A stretch of 64,000 nucleotides of DNA from Marinihelvus sp963695135 (GTDB lineage Bacteria; Pseudomonadota; Gammaproteobacteria; Xanthomonadales; SZUA-36), in the NCBI GenBank assembly GCA_963695135.1, contig CAVOGA010000003.1, positions 496,001 through 560,000 of the forward strand, given 5' to 3'. Below are positions 36,163 to 45,269 of the stretch, piece after piece. The notes below the pieces were generated by a model that was given only the letters and a program-made list of their open reading frames with translations, was not told the origin of the DNA and did not search any database. A program made the translations under genes and the position numbers. Within the stretch, counting starts at the first letter, position 1. The number at the start of each line of letters is the position of its first letter.

Positions 36163-36906
36163 CTAATTCGGACTCGCAGCATCACTGGCGCGCGGATCCG
36201 CCAGCACCCTGGTGATGTAGTTATAAAGCGCGGTGGCATCTGCGTCGCTGAGCTTGGACTGATCAAAGCCCGGCATCGGCCCTTGCTTGCCGCCCGGCAT
36301 GTGGGGGCTACGAATAAACTGCTGGAATGATGCCTCGGTCTTCAATTGGGCGGCGCCAAGCAGGGGCAGATTGGGCTTGATCACATTACCCCCGCCCGCG
36401 TGACAGCCGGAGCAGTTGTTCTTGAACAGCGTGGCGCCGGCCTGGTACTGCTGCGGAGCGTCCGGTTGTTTGCCGCCATACACAAGATTACCGCCCTCGT
36501 AGCCAAGTCCCACGACCAGCCCGAGGTTGAGCGTCGCCGGTAAGATCATGACGCGCGCCAGGGCCCCGGCATCTTTCTTGCGCCAACCCAGGATAAATAT
36601 CGTGAACAGCGACACGACCAGCACCGAGGCAAAGCCAAGTTTCAGCTGAATCGGCGTGGTTTTTGCCCCGGCCAGGAAATGCTGCCAGTCGGCCGCTCCC
36701 AGCAATACCGTGGGTACCACGAACACCAGGGCAAAGACGCTGCAGTAGTAGGCGCTGCGGCGCAGGCCATCATGATTTCGCCACATGCCCAGCACGCAAA
36801 AAAACCAGGCCGCAATCACGGCGCCGATGGGCAAGTGAACGATCGCCGGGTGCAGCGGGTGCTCGTAACCCAGCGACGCGAAAAAACCGTAAAACGTGTC
36901 CAGCAT
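36163..36906 (-). CDS. Membrane-bound cytochrome c with N-terminal DUF2231 domain
   Basis: 247 residues. Four membrane helices (HPLHPAIVHLPIGAVIAAWF, then YYCSVFALVFVVPTVLLGAA, and two more to about residue 140) form the DUF2231 region, whose conserved His residues (HPLHP, HLP) suggest metal or haem contacts. A C-terminal cytochrome c domain follows with CSGCH near residue 172 and a Met in MPGFDQSKLSD as the likely sixth ligand. Probably a periplasm-facing electron carrier tied to an unknown membrane redox complex. Confidence 0.85.
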   Translation of the reverse strand: MLDTFYGFFASLGYEHPLHPAIVHLPIGAVIAAWFFCVLGMWRNHDGLRRSAYYCSVFALVFVVPTVLLGAADWQHFLAGAKTTPIQLKLGFASVLVVSLFTIFILGWRKKDAGALARVMILPATLNLGLVVGLGYEGGNLVYGGKQPDAPQQYQAGATLFKNNCSGCHAGGGNVIKPNLPLLGAAQLKTEASFQQFIRSPHMPGGKQGPMPGFDQSKLSDADATALYNYITRVLADPRASDAASPN

Positions 36907-37130
36907 ATCCGGAAGCCCGGGGTTGCAGGCCCTCAGTGTAAACGAGACTTTCCCATTAACAGAAGTCCGCCGCCCCCGCCGCGAACCCTGAGTTACCGTG
37001 TTGTGCGTACCCGTAGCTGCAGCAGGTCAGTGAGCAGCGTAACATTCGGGCCAGGTCCACAGCAGCCGGGAGAAAGACCATGGAAAGCCCAACGAAGGCG
37101 CATCGCACGGCAAGGCCCGGCAGGACAACC

Positions 37131-37745
37131 ATGCGCTATGTTGTAATAAACGCCGCAGCAACCCTGCTGCTACTCACCGGAGCGGCCATGGCCACGGAAG
37201 AAGCGGAATACCGCCTTGTCATGCAGGACGGCGATTTCGAACTGCGGGACTACGCGCCACAGATCGTCGCGGAAGTGGTGGTTAAGGGTGAGTTCTCCCG
37301 GGCCGGCAACAGCGCCTTTCGCCCGCTGTTCAACTACATCTCCGGCGATAACACGGCGCAGACCGAAATTGCCATGACCGCGCCGGTGTCACAGGTGGCG
37401 CAAAGCCAGGAGATCGCCATGACCTCGCCGGTCGGCCAGCGCGCCAGCGGTGATGGCTGGGCGGTGAGCTTCATGATGCCGGCGCAGTTCACCATGGAGA
37501 CCATTCCTGTACCAACCAACCCGGAAGTGACCCTGCGGGAGATTCCCGCGCACCGCATGGCGGCGGTGCGCTATTCAGGGCGCTGGACGGTGAAAAACTA
37601 CGAGTCGCATCTCGCAGCACTGCAGGCCTGGGCCAGGGACCAGGACCTGGCGGTGACCGGCGAACCGGTTTTTGCCCGCTACAACGCGCCCTTTACGCCC
37701 TGGTTCATGCGCCGCAACGAAATCCTGCTGCCTGTCGCCGAATAA
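37131..37745 (+). CDS. Exported SOUL-family haem-binding protein
   Basis: 204 residues from ATG 37131 (AGGA upstream); a signal peptide RYVVINAAATLLLLTGAAMA lies at the start. The SOUL fold follows: EYRLVMQDGDFELRDYAPQI, FNYISGDN, IAMTAPV, and WAVSFMMPAQFTMETIPVP, with FMRRNEILLPV at the end. Bacterial members are periplasmic or outer-membrane proteins of unknown role that may bind haem or tetrapyrrole. Stands alone upstream of the MscS-like gene. Confidence 0.9.
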   Translation: MRYVVINAAATLLLLTGAAMATEEAEYRLVMQDGDFELRDYAPQIVAEVVVKGEFSRAGNSAFRPLFNYISGDNTAQTEIAMTAPVSQVAQSQEIAMTSPVGQRASGDGWAVSFMMPAQFTMETIPVPTNPEVTLREIPAHRMAAVRYSGRWTVKNYESHLAALQAWARDQDLAVTGEPVFARYNAPFTPWFMRRNEILLPVAE

Positions 37746-37752
37746 TCACCAG

Positions 37753-37777
37753 CAAACCGGCCTCGCCGCTCGGTTTG
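37753..37777 (+). terminator. Weak hairpin after the SOUL gene
   Basis: CAAACCG and CGGTTTG pair around an 11-base loop, eight bases after the SOUL stop. No T tract follows, so termination is uncertain. Confidence 0.3.
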
Positions 37778-37835
37778 ACTTGGTCAGTGCATCCAGATGT
37801 TTTACGCTTGCGCTTTGCGGTCCGGGAATCAAAAC

Positions 37836-40268
37836 ATGTTGATGGGCAAAGCACGGGCATCGTTTTCCTTTTCAATCCCGTGTCTGCAGCTCTGGACCCT
37901 GGTACTGCTGATCCAGATCATGCCGGCGCAGGCAGCCGACGAGCTGGCGCCTGACGCGGTGCGCAAAGCGCAGAACGCGCTGCAACAGCTGACACTGGAA
38001 GTGTCCACGGCGGACACCGCATCATCCCGTGAACTCAAGGATCTCAGGTCAGAGATCGCCGGGGTCCGCTCCACGGCTCAGGACTGCACGCAACAGCTGG
38101 CGCCACAGCTCTCACTGGTCAATAACGAACTCGCCGTTTTCGTTCCGGAGAGCCCTGCCAAAACCGACAGTAAAAAGCCGGATACCGCTGCCGAGGCCGA
38201 CCTGCCAAGCGGGCCGCTCTCGCCGGCCATGGCAGAGCAACTCCGGGAGATTCAGGCCAGGAAAGCCCGCCTGGATGAGCTGAACGCGACCTGCAAGTTA
38301 ATGCTGCTCAGCACCGCTGACCTGGACTCGCGGGTCGAAGGCTACCTCGGCACACTGCGCCACCGCCAGCTGCTGACCCGGGGCCCGACGCTGTTCAATG
38401 TCGTGCGGGCCAATCTGGGGGAAGAAACGAGCTGGCTGAATTTCATCACGGCATTTGCTGAGCGCATAAGGGATGCAGGAAACCTGCACCCGGCTCAGCT
38501 TGGTGTTGCCCTGGCCATCGCCTTACTGGGTCTGATCCTGGGTTTCATGCTTAAACGCTGGGTTCACTCCCGGGCAAGCAAACAACAAGCCCAGGCCGCA
38601 GGAGAAGACGCTGCTTCCGGATTTCTGCACGCGCTGGAGGCCACGTTTGCCGGCTACGCACCGATCCTGCTGGCGCTCGGGGGCTTCCTGGCATTCCTGA
38701 GCCTGAACCGGCACGAAGGCGCTGATTTACCGTTTTTTGTTACCTTGTTGACCGGCCTGCTGGCGTATTTCGCTGCGGCCGCTTTCATCAGGACGCTGCT
38801 GAACCCCTGCCCGCCCGCCGCTCAGTACCTCCACTTGCCGGCATCCGTCGCCGTGAAGCTCAGCCGGCGCAGCCGCGTTCTCGCTGTTATTGCCCTGCTC
38901 AGATGGCTGATACTTGAACTGCATGCGGAAGGCCTGATCAATGACATCATGTTTGCCCTGATCCGCCAGATGCTGATCTGGGCATGGGTTCTGAACGTCA
39001 TCTGGATTGCGTGGCTGCTGCGCAGCTTTGCAAAGTGGCGCAACAACTGGACCGTCCTGCTGCTGATCAGCGTGGTGCTGCTCACGGGTGCGCTCGCCTC
39101 GGGTTTCGGCTATGTGCACCTGGGTGTGCTGGTCATCGTTGGCACCGTCTACAGCATGGGAGTCATTGCCCTCACACTGGTCGCAAACCAGGTCTTGAAG
39201 GACCTCTTTGACGGACTGGACGAAGGTCGCTTTCGATGGCAGAAGGCCCTTCGCAAGGTGCTTGGTATCGAGGACGACCATTATGTGCCCGGCCTGGGCT
39301 GGTTGCAGCTTTTTGCCAACCTTGCACTGTGGACCGGCGCCGCCCTGCTGCTGCTGCGTATCTGGAATACCAACGAGGAGATCACCACCGATATCCTGGG
39401 CTACTTTACCGAGGGCTTCCAGGCTGGCGGCCTGACGATCGTGCCGCTCAACCTGCTTGGGGCCCTGCTGGTTCTGGCGGGTTTACTGGCCCTGACCAGC
39501 TGGGTCAAAGGCCAGATGAGCAACAAATGGCTGGCCGGCACACGCATGGAGCCGAGTGCGCGCGATGCGCTGGTCACCGCCTTCGGTTACGTGGGCACCG
39601 CTCTGGCGATCCTGTTCGCGCTGGCATTTGCCGGCATCAGTGTTGCCAACCTGGCCATTGTCGCGGGCGCGCTGTCGGTGGGCATTGGCTTCGGCTTACA
39701 GAACATCGTGAACAACTTCGTGTCCGGCATCATCATGCTGGTGGAGCGCCCCGTAAGGAAAGGGGACTGGGTCGTGGTCGGGAACACCCAGGGCACCGTT
39801 GAGGCCATCAGCGTCCGCACCACCACCATCCGCACCTTCGACCGCGCTGATGTGATCGTGCCCAACTCGGACATGATTTCCAACCAGGTGACCAACTGGA
39901 CGCTGGGCTCCAACGTCGGCCGGGTCGATGTGCCGGTTGGCGTGGGCTACGGCAGTGATCTTGAGACCGTCGTGCAGACCATGCTGGATGTGGCCAACAA
40001 TCACCCGGATGTCATCCTGAATGACCCGCAGCTGTCCAAGCCCTACGTGCTGTTCCTGGCCTTCGGCGACAGTTCGCTGAATTTTGAGCTGCGCGTGCAT
40101 GTCCATGACATTACCCGGCGCATGCATGTCCTGAGCGATTTGAACACGGCCATCGACGCGGAATTCAGGAAGAAGGGCATCGAGATTCCCTTCCCGCAAC
40201 GTGACATCAATTTCCGCGGGCCGCTGCAACTCGGGCAGAACAACAGTACCAAAACGGAATCTGAATAG
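37836..40268 (+). CDS. Large MscS-family mechanosensitive channel with periplasmic extension
   Basis: 810 residues from ATG 37836; the start is not certain (ATG 37797 and 37842 also possible). A signal peptide is followed by a periplasmic alpha-helical region to about residue 210, then a set of membrane helices, and the MscS core near residues 590-700: NLAIVAGALSVGIGFGLQNI (pore helix), GIIMLVERPVRKGDWVVVGN, GTVEAISVRTTTIRTFDR, then the cytoplasmic beta and alpha/beta domains. Size and plan resemble MscK/YbdG-type large channels. Function is osmotic release; also see mscL at 11708. Confidence 0.9.
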   Translation: MLMGKARASFSFSIPCLQLWTLVLLIQIMPAQAADELAPDAVRKAQNALQQLTLEVSTADTASSRELKDLRSEIAGVRSTAQDCTQQLAPQLSLVNNELAVFVPESPAKTDSKKPDTAAEADLPSGPLSPAMAEQLREIQARKARLDELNATCKLMLLSTADLDSRVEGYLGTLRHRQLLTRGPTLFNVVRANLGEETSWLNFITAFAERIRDAGNLHPAQLGVALAIALLGLILGFMLKRWVHSRASKQQAQAAGEDAASGFLHALEATFAGYAPILLALGGFLAFLSLNRHEGADLPFFVTLLTGLLAYFAAAAFIRTLLNPCPPAAQYLHLPASVAVKLSRRSRVLAVIALLRWLILELHAEGLINDIMFALIRQMLIWAWVLNVIWIAWLLRSFAKWRNNWTVLLLISVVLLTGALASGFGYVHLGVLVIVGTVYSMGVIALTLVANQVLKDLFDGLDEGRFRWQKALRKVLGIEDDHYVPGLGWLQLFANLALWTGAALLLLRIWNTNEEITTDILGYFTEGFQAGGLTIVPLNLLGALLVLAGLLALTSWVKGQMSNKWLAGTRMEPSARDALVTAFGYVGTALAILFALAFAGISVANLAIVAGALSVGIGFGLQNIVNNFVSGIIMLVERPVRKGDWVVVGNTQGTVEAISVRTTTIRTFDRADVIVPNSDMISNQVTNWTLGSNVGRVDVPVGVGYGSDLETVVQTMLDVANNHPDVILNDPQLSKPYVLFLAFGDSSLNFELRVHVHDITRRMHVLSDLNTAIDAEFRKKGIEIPFPQRDINFRGPLQLGQNNSTKTESE

Positions 40269-40273
40269 CGCGT

Positions 40274-41626
40274 TCAGTGGGTTGGACGTGCGAGCACCAG
40301 CAGTCCAGTGACGGGCATGCGTGACTCCATGCGCAGCCTGATGGTCTGCACTTCGACCAGATCGAAACCGGCCGTCGCCAGCGCGGATTCAAGGTAAGAC
40401 CGTTTGTGACTGTAACGGCCGTGGGTGTGCAGGCGATAACCTGCTCCTGCAGCGCCTTCTGCGGCCAGTTCAACCGTGAAAACAAAGCCGGCGCCGGGTT
40501 TCAGCACTGCGGCCGCTGCCTTGAAAATCGTCTCGAGCTTGCCGAAATAACACAGGGTGTCGATCATCAGGACCAGGTCGTAATGGTCCGGGTGACCGGC
40601 CAGGAATGCGCCCAGCTCCGCCTCGACCAGTTCATCGTACAAGTTCTTGGCCCGCGCACGTGCCAGCATGCCGGGCGAGAGGTCCACGCCGACGAGGTGT
40701 CCGGCATACGCGCGCAGGAACGAACCACACAGCCCGGTTCCACAGCCGGCATCAAGCACCGACAGGTCGCCCGCCGGTTTCCCCAGGTGTGTCTTCAACA
40801 GCTGCCTGGTGAGTTCAGGGCCCTGGTATTCCAGGCGCCCGAGATGCTCTTCAAACGTGTCCGCAGACCGGTCAAAGAGTTCGGCGATCACCTCATCGGG
40901 CGCCCGCTCGGGGCGCTCGCCATCCAGGGCCAGCAACATGAACCTGGCAAGCGGGTTGTTTGGCTCGTGGTTCAGCCAGTCCTGGTAGGCCTCCCGGGTC
41001 TTGCGCAGTCGCCGGCGCCCCAGGAAGCTCCGGGATTCCAGGGTCATGAGGCTGCGGCACAACGCATCGCGGGCAGGAGAAAAATCAGCGTTCAGCTCCA
41101 GCGCCCGGCGATAGCTTGCCGCGGCCTGTGGGTATTGATGACTGGCCCGGTAGGCGTTACCCAGCGTGTACCAGGCAACGCTCTCCTGCGGGGACAGTTG
41201 CGTGGCGCGCCGGCCTGACGCGATCGCCTGCTCAAGCTCGCCAAGGTTTCTCCGGGCCACGCTGAGGTTGGCGTGCAGCGAACCATCCGCCGGTTCCAGC
41301 ACCAGGGCGCGCTGATAAAGCTGACAGGCCTCGCTGTAGTCCCCCAGGTCAACCAGCACGTTGCCGAGGTTGCGTAAGGCCGGGGCAAAATCCGGCTCCG
41401 CGTCCAGTGCCTTGCGAAGCCATTCAACGGCCTCCTCGCGCCGCTTTTCCTGGTTCGCAGCCAGGCCAAGCAGGTTTAGAACCTGCGCATTGTTGGGCTG
41501 GGATTTGAGAATTTTCCGGTACAGGCGCCGGGCGCCACTGCGGTCACCGGCGCGATGCAGCTTGAGCGCCGATTCGAAAACCGCCTGGCTCTTGCTCCTG
41601 CCGCTAGGGTTGGGGCTCAAAACCAT
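40274..41626 (-). CDS. TPR-repeat protein with C-terminal SAM-dependent methyltransferase domain
   Basis: 450 residues. Residues about 10-210 form TPR units (FESALKLHRAGDRSGARRLY, NNAQVLNLLGLAANQEKRRE, ALRNLGNVLVDLGDYSEACQ). Residues about 270-450 form a class I methyltransferase: LSVLDAGCGTGLCGSFLRAY (motif I), VGVDLSPGMLARARAKNLYD, and LVLMIDTLCYFGKLETIF. The substrate is unknown; TPR-MT proteins often modify proteins or lipids. Its ATG lies 23 bases inside the preceding repeat-protein gene (41604), so the two are likely coupled. Confidence 0.85.
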   Translation of the reverse strand: MVLSPNPSGRSKSQAVFESALKLHRAGDRSGARRLYRKILKSQPNNAQVLNLLGLAANQEKRREEAVEWLRKALDAEPDFAPALRNLGNVLVDLGDYSEACQLYQRALVLEPADGSLHANLSVARRNLGELEQAIASGRRATQLSPQESVAWYTLGNAYRASHQYPQAAASYRRALELNADFSPARDALCRSLMTLESRSFLGRRRLRKTREAYQDWLNHEPNNPLARFMLLALDGERPERAPDEVIAELFDRSADTFEEHLGRLEYQGPELTRQLLKTHLGKPAGDLSVLDAGCGTGLCGSFLRAYAGHLVGVDLSPGMLARARAKNLYDELVEAELGAFLAGHPDHYDLVLMIDTLCYFGKLETIFKAAAAVLKPGAGFVFTVELAAEGAAGAGYRLHTHGRYSHKRSYLESALATAGFDLVEVQTIRLRMESRMPVTGLLVLARPTH

Positions 41627-43085
41627 CTTTGAATACAGACGGCGGCCTGAGTCGCACGGTCAGCCCGGCTTCGGTGGAAACCTCGCTGTCCTCATCCGAG
41701 GCGAAAAAGCTGATGCGGTAAAGCCCTTCGTTCGCCGGTGCCGTGCCGGTGACGCTGCAGTTCAGCGTGCCGGCCCCGGGCGTGCAGCCTGCGGCAAGTC
41801 CGGCGGGCAGTCCAGCGTTGTCCGGGCCGCCATCCACCCGATAGGTAAAGCGCTGGGCAAGATCCGTACTGTCCGTGTCCGCTGCGGTAAACACGATGGC
41901 CGCGATCGCCTCACCCGGCGCACGTTCCTGTCCATCGCCGGATGCCACGTTAACCACCGGTGGATCATTGACCGGCGGTGCCGCGCGTACCGTCAGTCCT
42001 GCCCCGGCGGAGACCTCGGTCTCCTCATCCGCTGCGAAAAACTCGATCGAGTAGACACCCGCAACGGCGGGCGCTGTGCCGGTGACGCTGCAGCTGAGTG
42101 TGCCGGCGCCGGGAGTGCAGCCGGCGACGAGACCGGCGGGCAGCCCGGCGGTGTCCGGTCCACCATCCACGCGATAGGCAAAGCGCTCGGCAAGCGTCGT
42201 GCTGTCGGGGTCCGCGGCGCTGAACACGATGGCCGTGATGGCCTCACCCGGCGCACGTTCCTGTCCATCGCCGGATTCCACACTGACTACCGGTGGATCA
42301 TTGACCGGCGGTGCCGCGCGCACGGTCAGCCCCGCCGCCGCGGAGGCCTCCAGTGCGCCGTCGGATACGAAAAGCTGGATCTGGTACTGGGCCAGCGTAG
42401 CCGGCGCGGTCCCGGTGACGCTGCAATCCAGGGTTCCGCTCCCCGGGGTACAGCTTGCCGACAGCCCGGCAGGGAGGCCATTGAGCGCGGCGCCACCATT
42501 AACCCGGTGGACAAAACGCTCCGTCAGGACAGGGCTGTCCACGTCCGAAGCTGCAAAGACGATCGGCTGAATGGCCTCACCCGGCGCCCGCGCCTGGGCA
42601 TCGCCCGACTGCAGGCTGACCACCGGCGCCTGGTTACCGGGGGGCGGGGGACAGACGCAGGATAGCGCCTGGGCAGTAAATTTCGGCGCTGGGCTGATGA
42701 TCACCGAGGTGACCTGCTGGCCCGGCGACGCCTGGGCGGCTTCGGCGGAGCCGCCGGCCAGTTCCATGGCGTCCTGCCGCGTTGCGCGGGGCAGGCTTTC
42801 AAGGGGCGCGCATCGCTTTGTTGAGGGCCGGTAGACCACGAGGCCACCCGCCCGGGAAGGCAATCCGATACAGGCCAGGATCACCTGGCTGGCAAACACC
42901 GGCGGAAGCGACCGCTCATGGATGACCGCCGGCAAACGCTGCGCCCTGACATCATCAAGCTTGAAGACGATGGCCGTCTCCTCGACGTCACCGCTGATCA
43001 CTTCCCAGCTGCCGGCGAACGCGGGAAGAACGAACAGGCCCAGGGCGAAGGCAAACAGTCGGGTAACTGGCGCGACGGCGCTCAT
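41604..43085 (-). CDS. Exported protein with three Ig-like repeats and C-terminal FKDGFE tail
   Basis: 493 residues. A signal peptide (FAFALGLFVLPAFA) leads a unique N-terminal domain to about residue 145, then three near-identical units of about 112 residues, each with APVVSLQSGDAQxRAPGEAI, VFxAADxDSxxLxERFxxRV, NGLPAGL-like Gly-Leu-Pro, SCTPGxGTLDCSVTGTAPA, and a cadherin/Ig-like beta rhythm with one pair of Cys per unit. The end is PPSVFKDGFEPQP, the same tail as the protein at 28754. Secreted or surface-exposed. The next gene upstream is the Hcp-like protein 15 bases away. Confidence 0.85.
   Translation of the reverse strand: MSAVAPVTRLFAFALGLFVLPAFAGSWEVISGDVEETAIVFKLDDVRAQRLPAVIHERSLPPVFASQVILACIGLPSRAGGLVVYRPSTKRCAPLESLPRATRQDAMELAGGSAEAAQASPGQQVTSVIISPAPKFTAQALSCVCPPPPGNQAPVVSLQSGDAQARAPGEAIQPIVFAASDVDSPVLTERFVHRVNGGAALNGLPAGLSASCTPGSGTLDCSVTGTAPATLAQYQIQLFVSDGALEASAAAGLTVRAAPPVNDPPVVSVESGDGQERAPGEAITAIVFSAADPDSTTLAERFAYRVDGGPDTAGLPAGLVAGCTPGAGTLSCSVTGTAPAVAGVYSIEFFAADEETEVSAGAGLTVRAAPPVNDPPVVNVASGDGQERAPGEAIAAIVFTAADTDSTDLAQRFTYRVDGGPDNAGLPAGLAAGCTPGAGTLNCSVTGTAPANEGLYRISFFASDEDSEVSTEAGLTVRLRPPSVFKDGFEPQP
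41650..42640 (-). repeat. Three tandem DNA modules of about 330 bases in the repeat-protein gene
   Basis: The repeat units in the 41604 gene are also visible in the DNA: ACCGGTGGATCATTGACCGG and the next 12 bases are identical at 41956-41987 and 42289-42320, and the stretch around GCGCACGTTCCTGTCCATCG recurs near 41917 and 42250. The third copy (about 42600) has diverged more. Recent internal duplication of the last two units is likely. Confidence 0.75.
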
Positions 43086-43100
43086 GCGGTCAGAAAACGC

Positions 43101-43664
43101 TTAGAAGCCCTGGCCTTTCTCCAGATCGTACCCCTTGCAGTTGGCGGCAGTGGCCTTGCCCTGGGCATCTCTGCCCGTGTAGCAAAATTCGATCTTGGAA
43201 TAGTTGAGCGATACGCTCTCGGTGCCCACATCTTCATCCGTTCCACCCTGGCTCAGGCTGGAAATCAGGACGTTGTCCATGGTGATTTTCAGTATGTTGG
43301 CGTCGGTTTTGCAGGTATCCGGGCAGACCTGGTCAATGAAGAGCTCGGCCTTGGGAAACGCCTTGCCCAGGGCCACGCCCTCGAACAGTTCGGGGGAAGC
43401 CTGGTCGATCTGCCGGGTCAGGTTCATCTCGTTGAAACTTGGCGCTGAAATTTGACGCCCGCCGCCGCCACCCGCCGCGATTGACCGCCCGACTCCCCAG
43501 CTCCAGGCGAGCACATCAATACAGTCCTGCCGGTCCGGGTTTGAGCTTTCCACACCCCCGTCGATCGGATCCATGCACAGTGTCACGTCCGCGACGGCCG
43601 CACCGGCCTGTAAACCGAAGAGCCCGAGCAGAACGTTCAGCATCATTTTCAATGGCTTTTTCAA
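43101..43664 (-). CDS. Sec-exported Hcp-like protein
   Basis: 187 residues from TTG 43664, chosen because AAAAGGA lies eight bases upstream and it gives a signal peptide (LKKPLKMMLNVLLGLFGLQA, cleavage after AVA). ATG 43646 and a longer frame to 43880 are possible. The mature part has the Hcp pattern: VLAWSWGVGRS, PSFNEMNLTRQIDQASPELF, LKITMDNVLISSLSQGG, TESVSLNYSKIEFCY. Type VI Hcp proteins lack Sec signals, and no type VI genes are in the window, so this is an exported relative; four extra Cys may form disulfides. Adjacent to the repeat protein. Confidence 0.85.
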   Translation of the reverse strand: MKKPLKMMLNVLLGLFGLQAGAAVADVTLCMDPIDGGVESSNPDRQDCIDVLAWSWGVGRSIAAGGGGGRQISAPSFNEMNLTRQIDQASPELFEGVALGKAFPKAELFIDQVCPDTCKTDANILKITMDNVLISSLSQGGTDEDVGTESVSLNYSKIEFCYTGRDAQGKATAANCKGYDLEKGQGF

Positions 43665-43850
43665 TGTCGTGTTCCTTTTGTCCCCGTGGGCCGGCACTGC
43701 AGCGGCAGGTGAAACCGGCACTGTATAAATTGCGCATGTTCTGCCCCGGATCATAGCACCTCTGCGCTGACGAGAACTGCCTACCCTTAAACGGCCGGAG
43801 CCTTTAGACTTCCGGCAGCGGCAATTCCGGAATTCACAGGACGCGCAGTC

Positions 43851-45254
43851 ATGACCAGCATCAGCAGAAAAACCGAACACTGGGGTTCGCGCTTTGGCTT
43901 CATCATGGCTGCGGTGGGGTCATCGGTGGGGCTGGGCAACTTCTGGCGCTTTCCCTACACCGCGGGCGAAAACGGCGGCGGCGCGTTCATCATCCTGTAT
44001 CTCCTGTGCGTATTTCTCATCGGCCTGCCCCTGCTGATTGCCGAATACACCCTGGGGCGCAAATCCGGTCGCTCGGCGATCGAGGGCTTCGAGACGCTGG
44101 CGGAGGAGGAGGGCCGCACCCGCTCCTGGGGCGCGGTGGGCTGGATAGGCTCCTTTACCGCCTTCTTCGTGCTGACCTTTTACCTGGTAATTTCCGTCTG
44201 GCTGATCGCCTTTCTGCTGCAGGCGCCGACGGGCCGGTTTATCGGCATGGACGCGGCCAGCTCGGTGGCCAATTTCAATAACACGATCGGCCAGGGCGAA
44301 AACGCCCTCGCCACCAAGTGGGGCATCCTGGGCCTGCTGGCCTTGCTGATGGTGGCCAATGTCTGGGTCGTCGGTCGCGGCATCAAAGGCGGCCTGGAAC
44401 GCGCCTCGACCATCCTGATGCCGGCCTTTTTTGTCATGCTGCTGGTCGTGGTCGTCTACGCGGTAAGCCAGGGCGACATCGGCAGCACCATGCGCTTTCT
44501 GTTTGAGCCCAAATGGGGCGATGTCAGCTTCCGCACCTTTCTGTCCGCCCTGGGCCAGGCCTTTTTCTCCATCGGCGTCGGCGCCGGGCTGATGATGACC
44601 TATGGCGCCTACCTGGAGAAAGACACGGACATACCACGCGCCTCCATGATCGTTGTGGGCACCGATACGCTGGTCGCCCTGATCGCCGGTTTCGCCGTGT
44701 TTCCCGTTGTCTTCATGGCCGGCCTGGACCCGGCGGGCGGACCGGGGCTGTTTTTCATCTCCATGCCGGTCGCCTTTGGCGCGGCGCCGGGCGGCAGCCT
44801 GTTCGCCACGGTGTTTTTTGCACTGGCCCTGTTCGCCGCCTTCACCTCCTCCATTGCACTGATGGAGGTTTCGGTCTCGTGGCTGGAAGAGCGGCACGGC
44901 GTGACCCGCCAGGGCGCGGCGATGGGCATCGGTTTCGTGCTGTGGATGATCGGCGCCGCGCACGTGTTCTCGCTGGACTACCTGGATTTCCTGGACTTCA
45001 TGACCGAGGGCCTGATGCTGCCGCTGGGGGGGTTGCTGATCGCAATCTTTGCCGGCTGGGTGATGCGCCGGGAGTCGCTGGTCAGCGAACTCGGTGACGG
45101 CAGAACCATGGACCTGTGGCGCTTCATGATCCGCTGGTTCGTGCCGGGGTTCGTGGCCTTTGTCCTGCTGTTCGGCTTCCTGGACAAAATCCAGGATCAG
45201 TACCAGGTGCCCCTGCCCGGCTTTCTGACCGTCTGGCTGGGACCCAACGGCTGA
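43851..45254 (+). CDS. Sodium-dependent transporter of the NSS/SNF family
   Basis: 467 residues, eleven to twelve membrane helices. NSS hallmarks: WGSRFGFIMAAVGSSVGLGN, FWRFPYTAGENGGGAFIILY (helix 1, sodium site), LIAEYTLGRKSG, GAYLEKDTDIPRASM, and FTSSIALMEVSVSWLEER in helix 8. Prokaryotic members carry amino acids or related solutes with sodium. Convergent with the PLP decarboxylase, 15 bases apart, which could share a terminator. Substrate unknown. Confidence 0.93.
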   Translation: MTSISRKTEHWGSRFGFIMAAVGSSVGLGNFWRFPYTAGENGGGAFIILYLLCVFLIGLPLLIAEYTLGRKSGRSAIEGFETLAEEEGRTRSWGAVGWIGSFTAFFVLTFYLVISVWLIAFLLQAPTGRFIGMDAASSVANFNNTIGQGENALATKWGILGLLALLMVANVWVVGRGIKGGLERASTILMPAFFVMLLVVVVYAVSQGDIGSTMRFLFEPKWGDVSFRTFLSALGQAFFSIGVGAGLMMTYGAYLEKDTDIPRASMIVVGTDTLVALIAGFAVFPVVFMAGLDPAGGPGLFFISMPVAFGAAPGGSLFATVFFALALFAAFTSSIALMEVSVSWLEERHGVTRQGAAMGIGFVLWMIGAAHVFSLDYLDFLDFMTEGLMLPLGGLLIAIFAGWVMRRESLVSELGDGRTMDLWRFMIRWFVPGFVAFVLLFGFLDKIQDQYQVPLPGFLTVWLGPNG

Positions 45255-45269
45255 TCACGGCGCACCCGC

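Noticed and set aside
43101..43664. Type VI secretion locus
   Set aside because: Only an exported Hcp-like protein is present; no tss, VgrG or sheath genes in the window.
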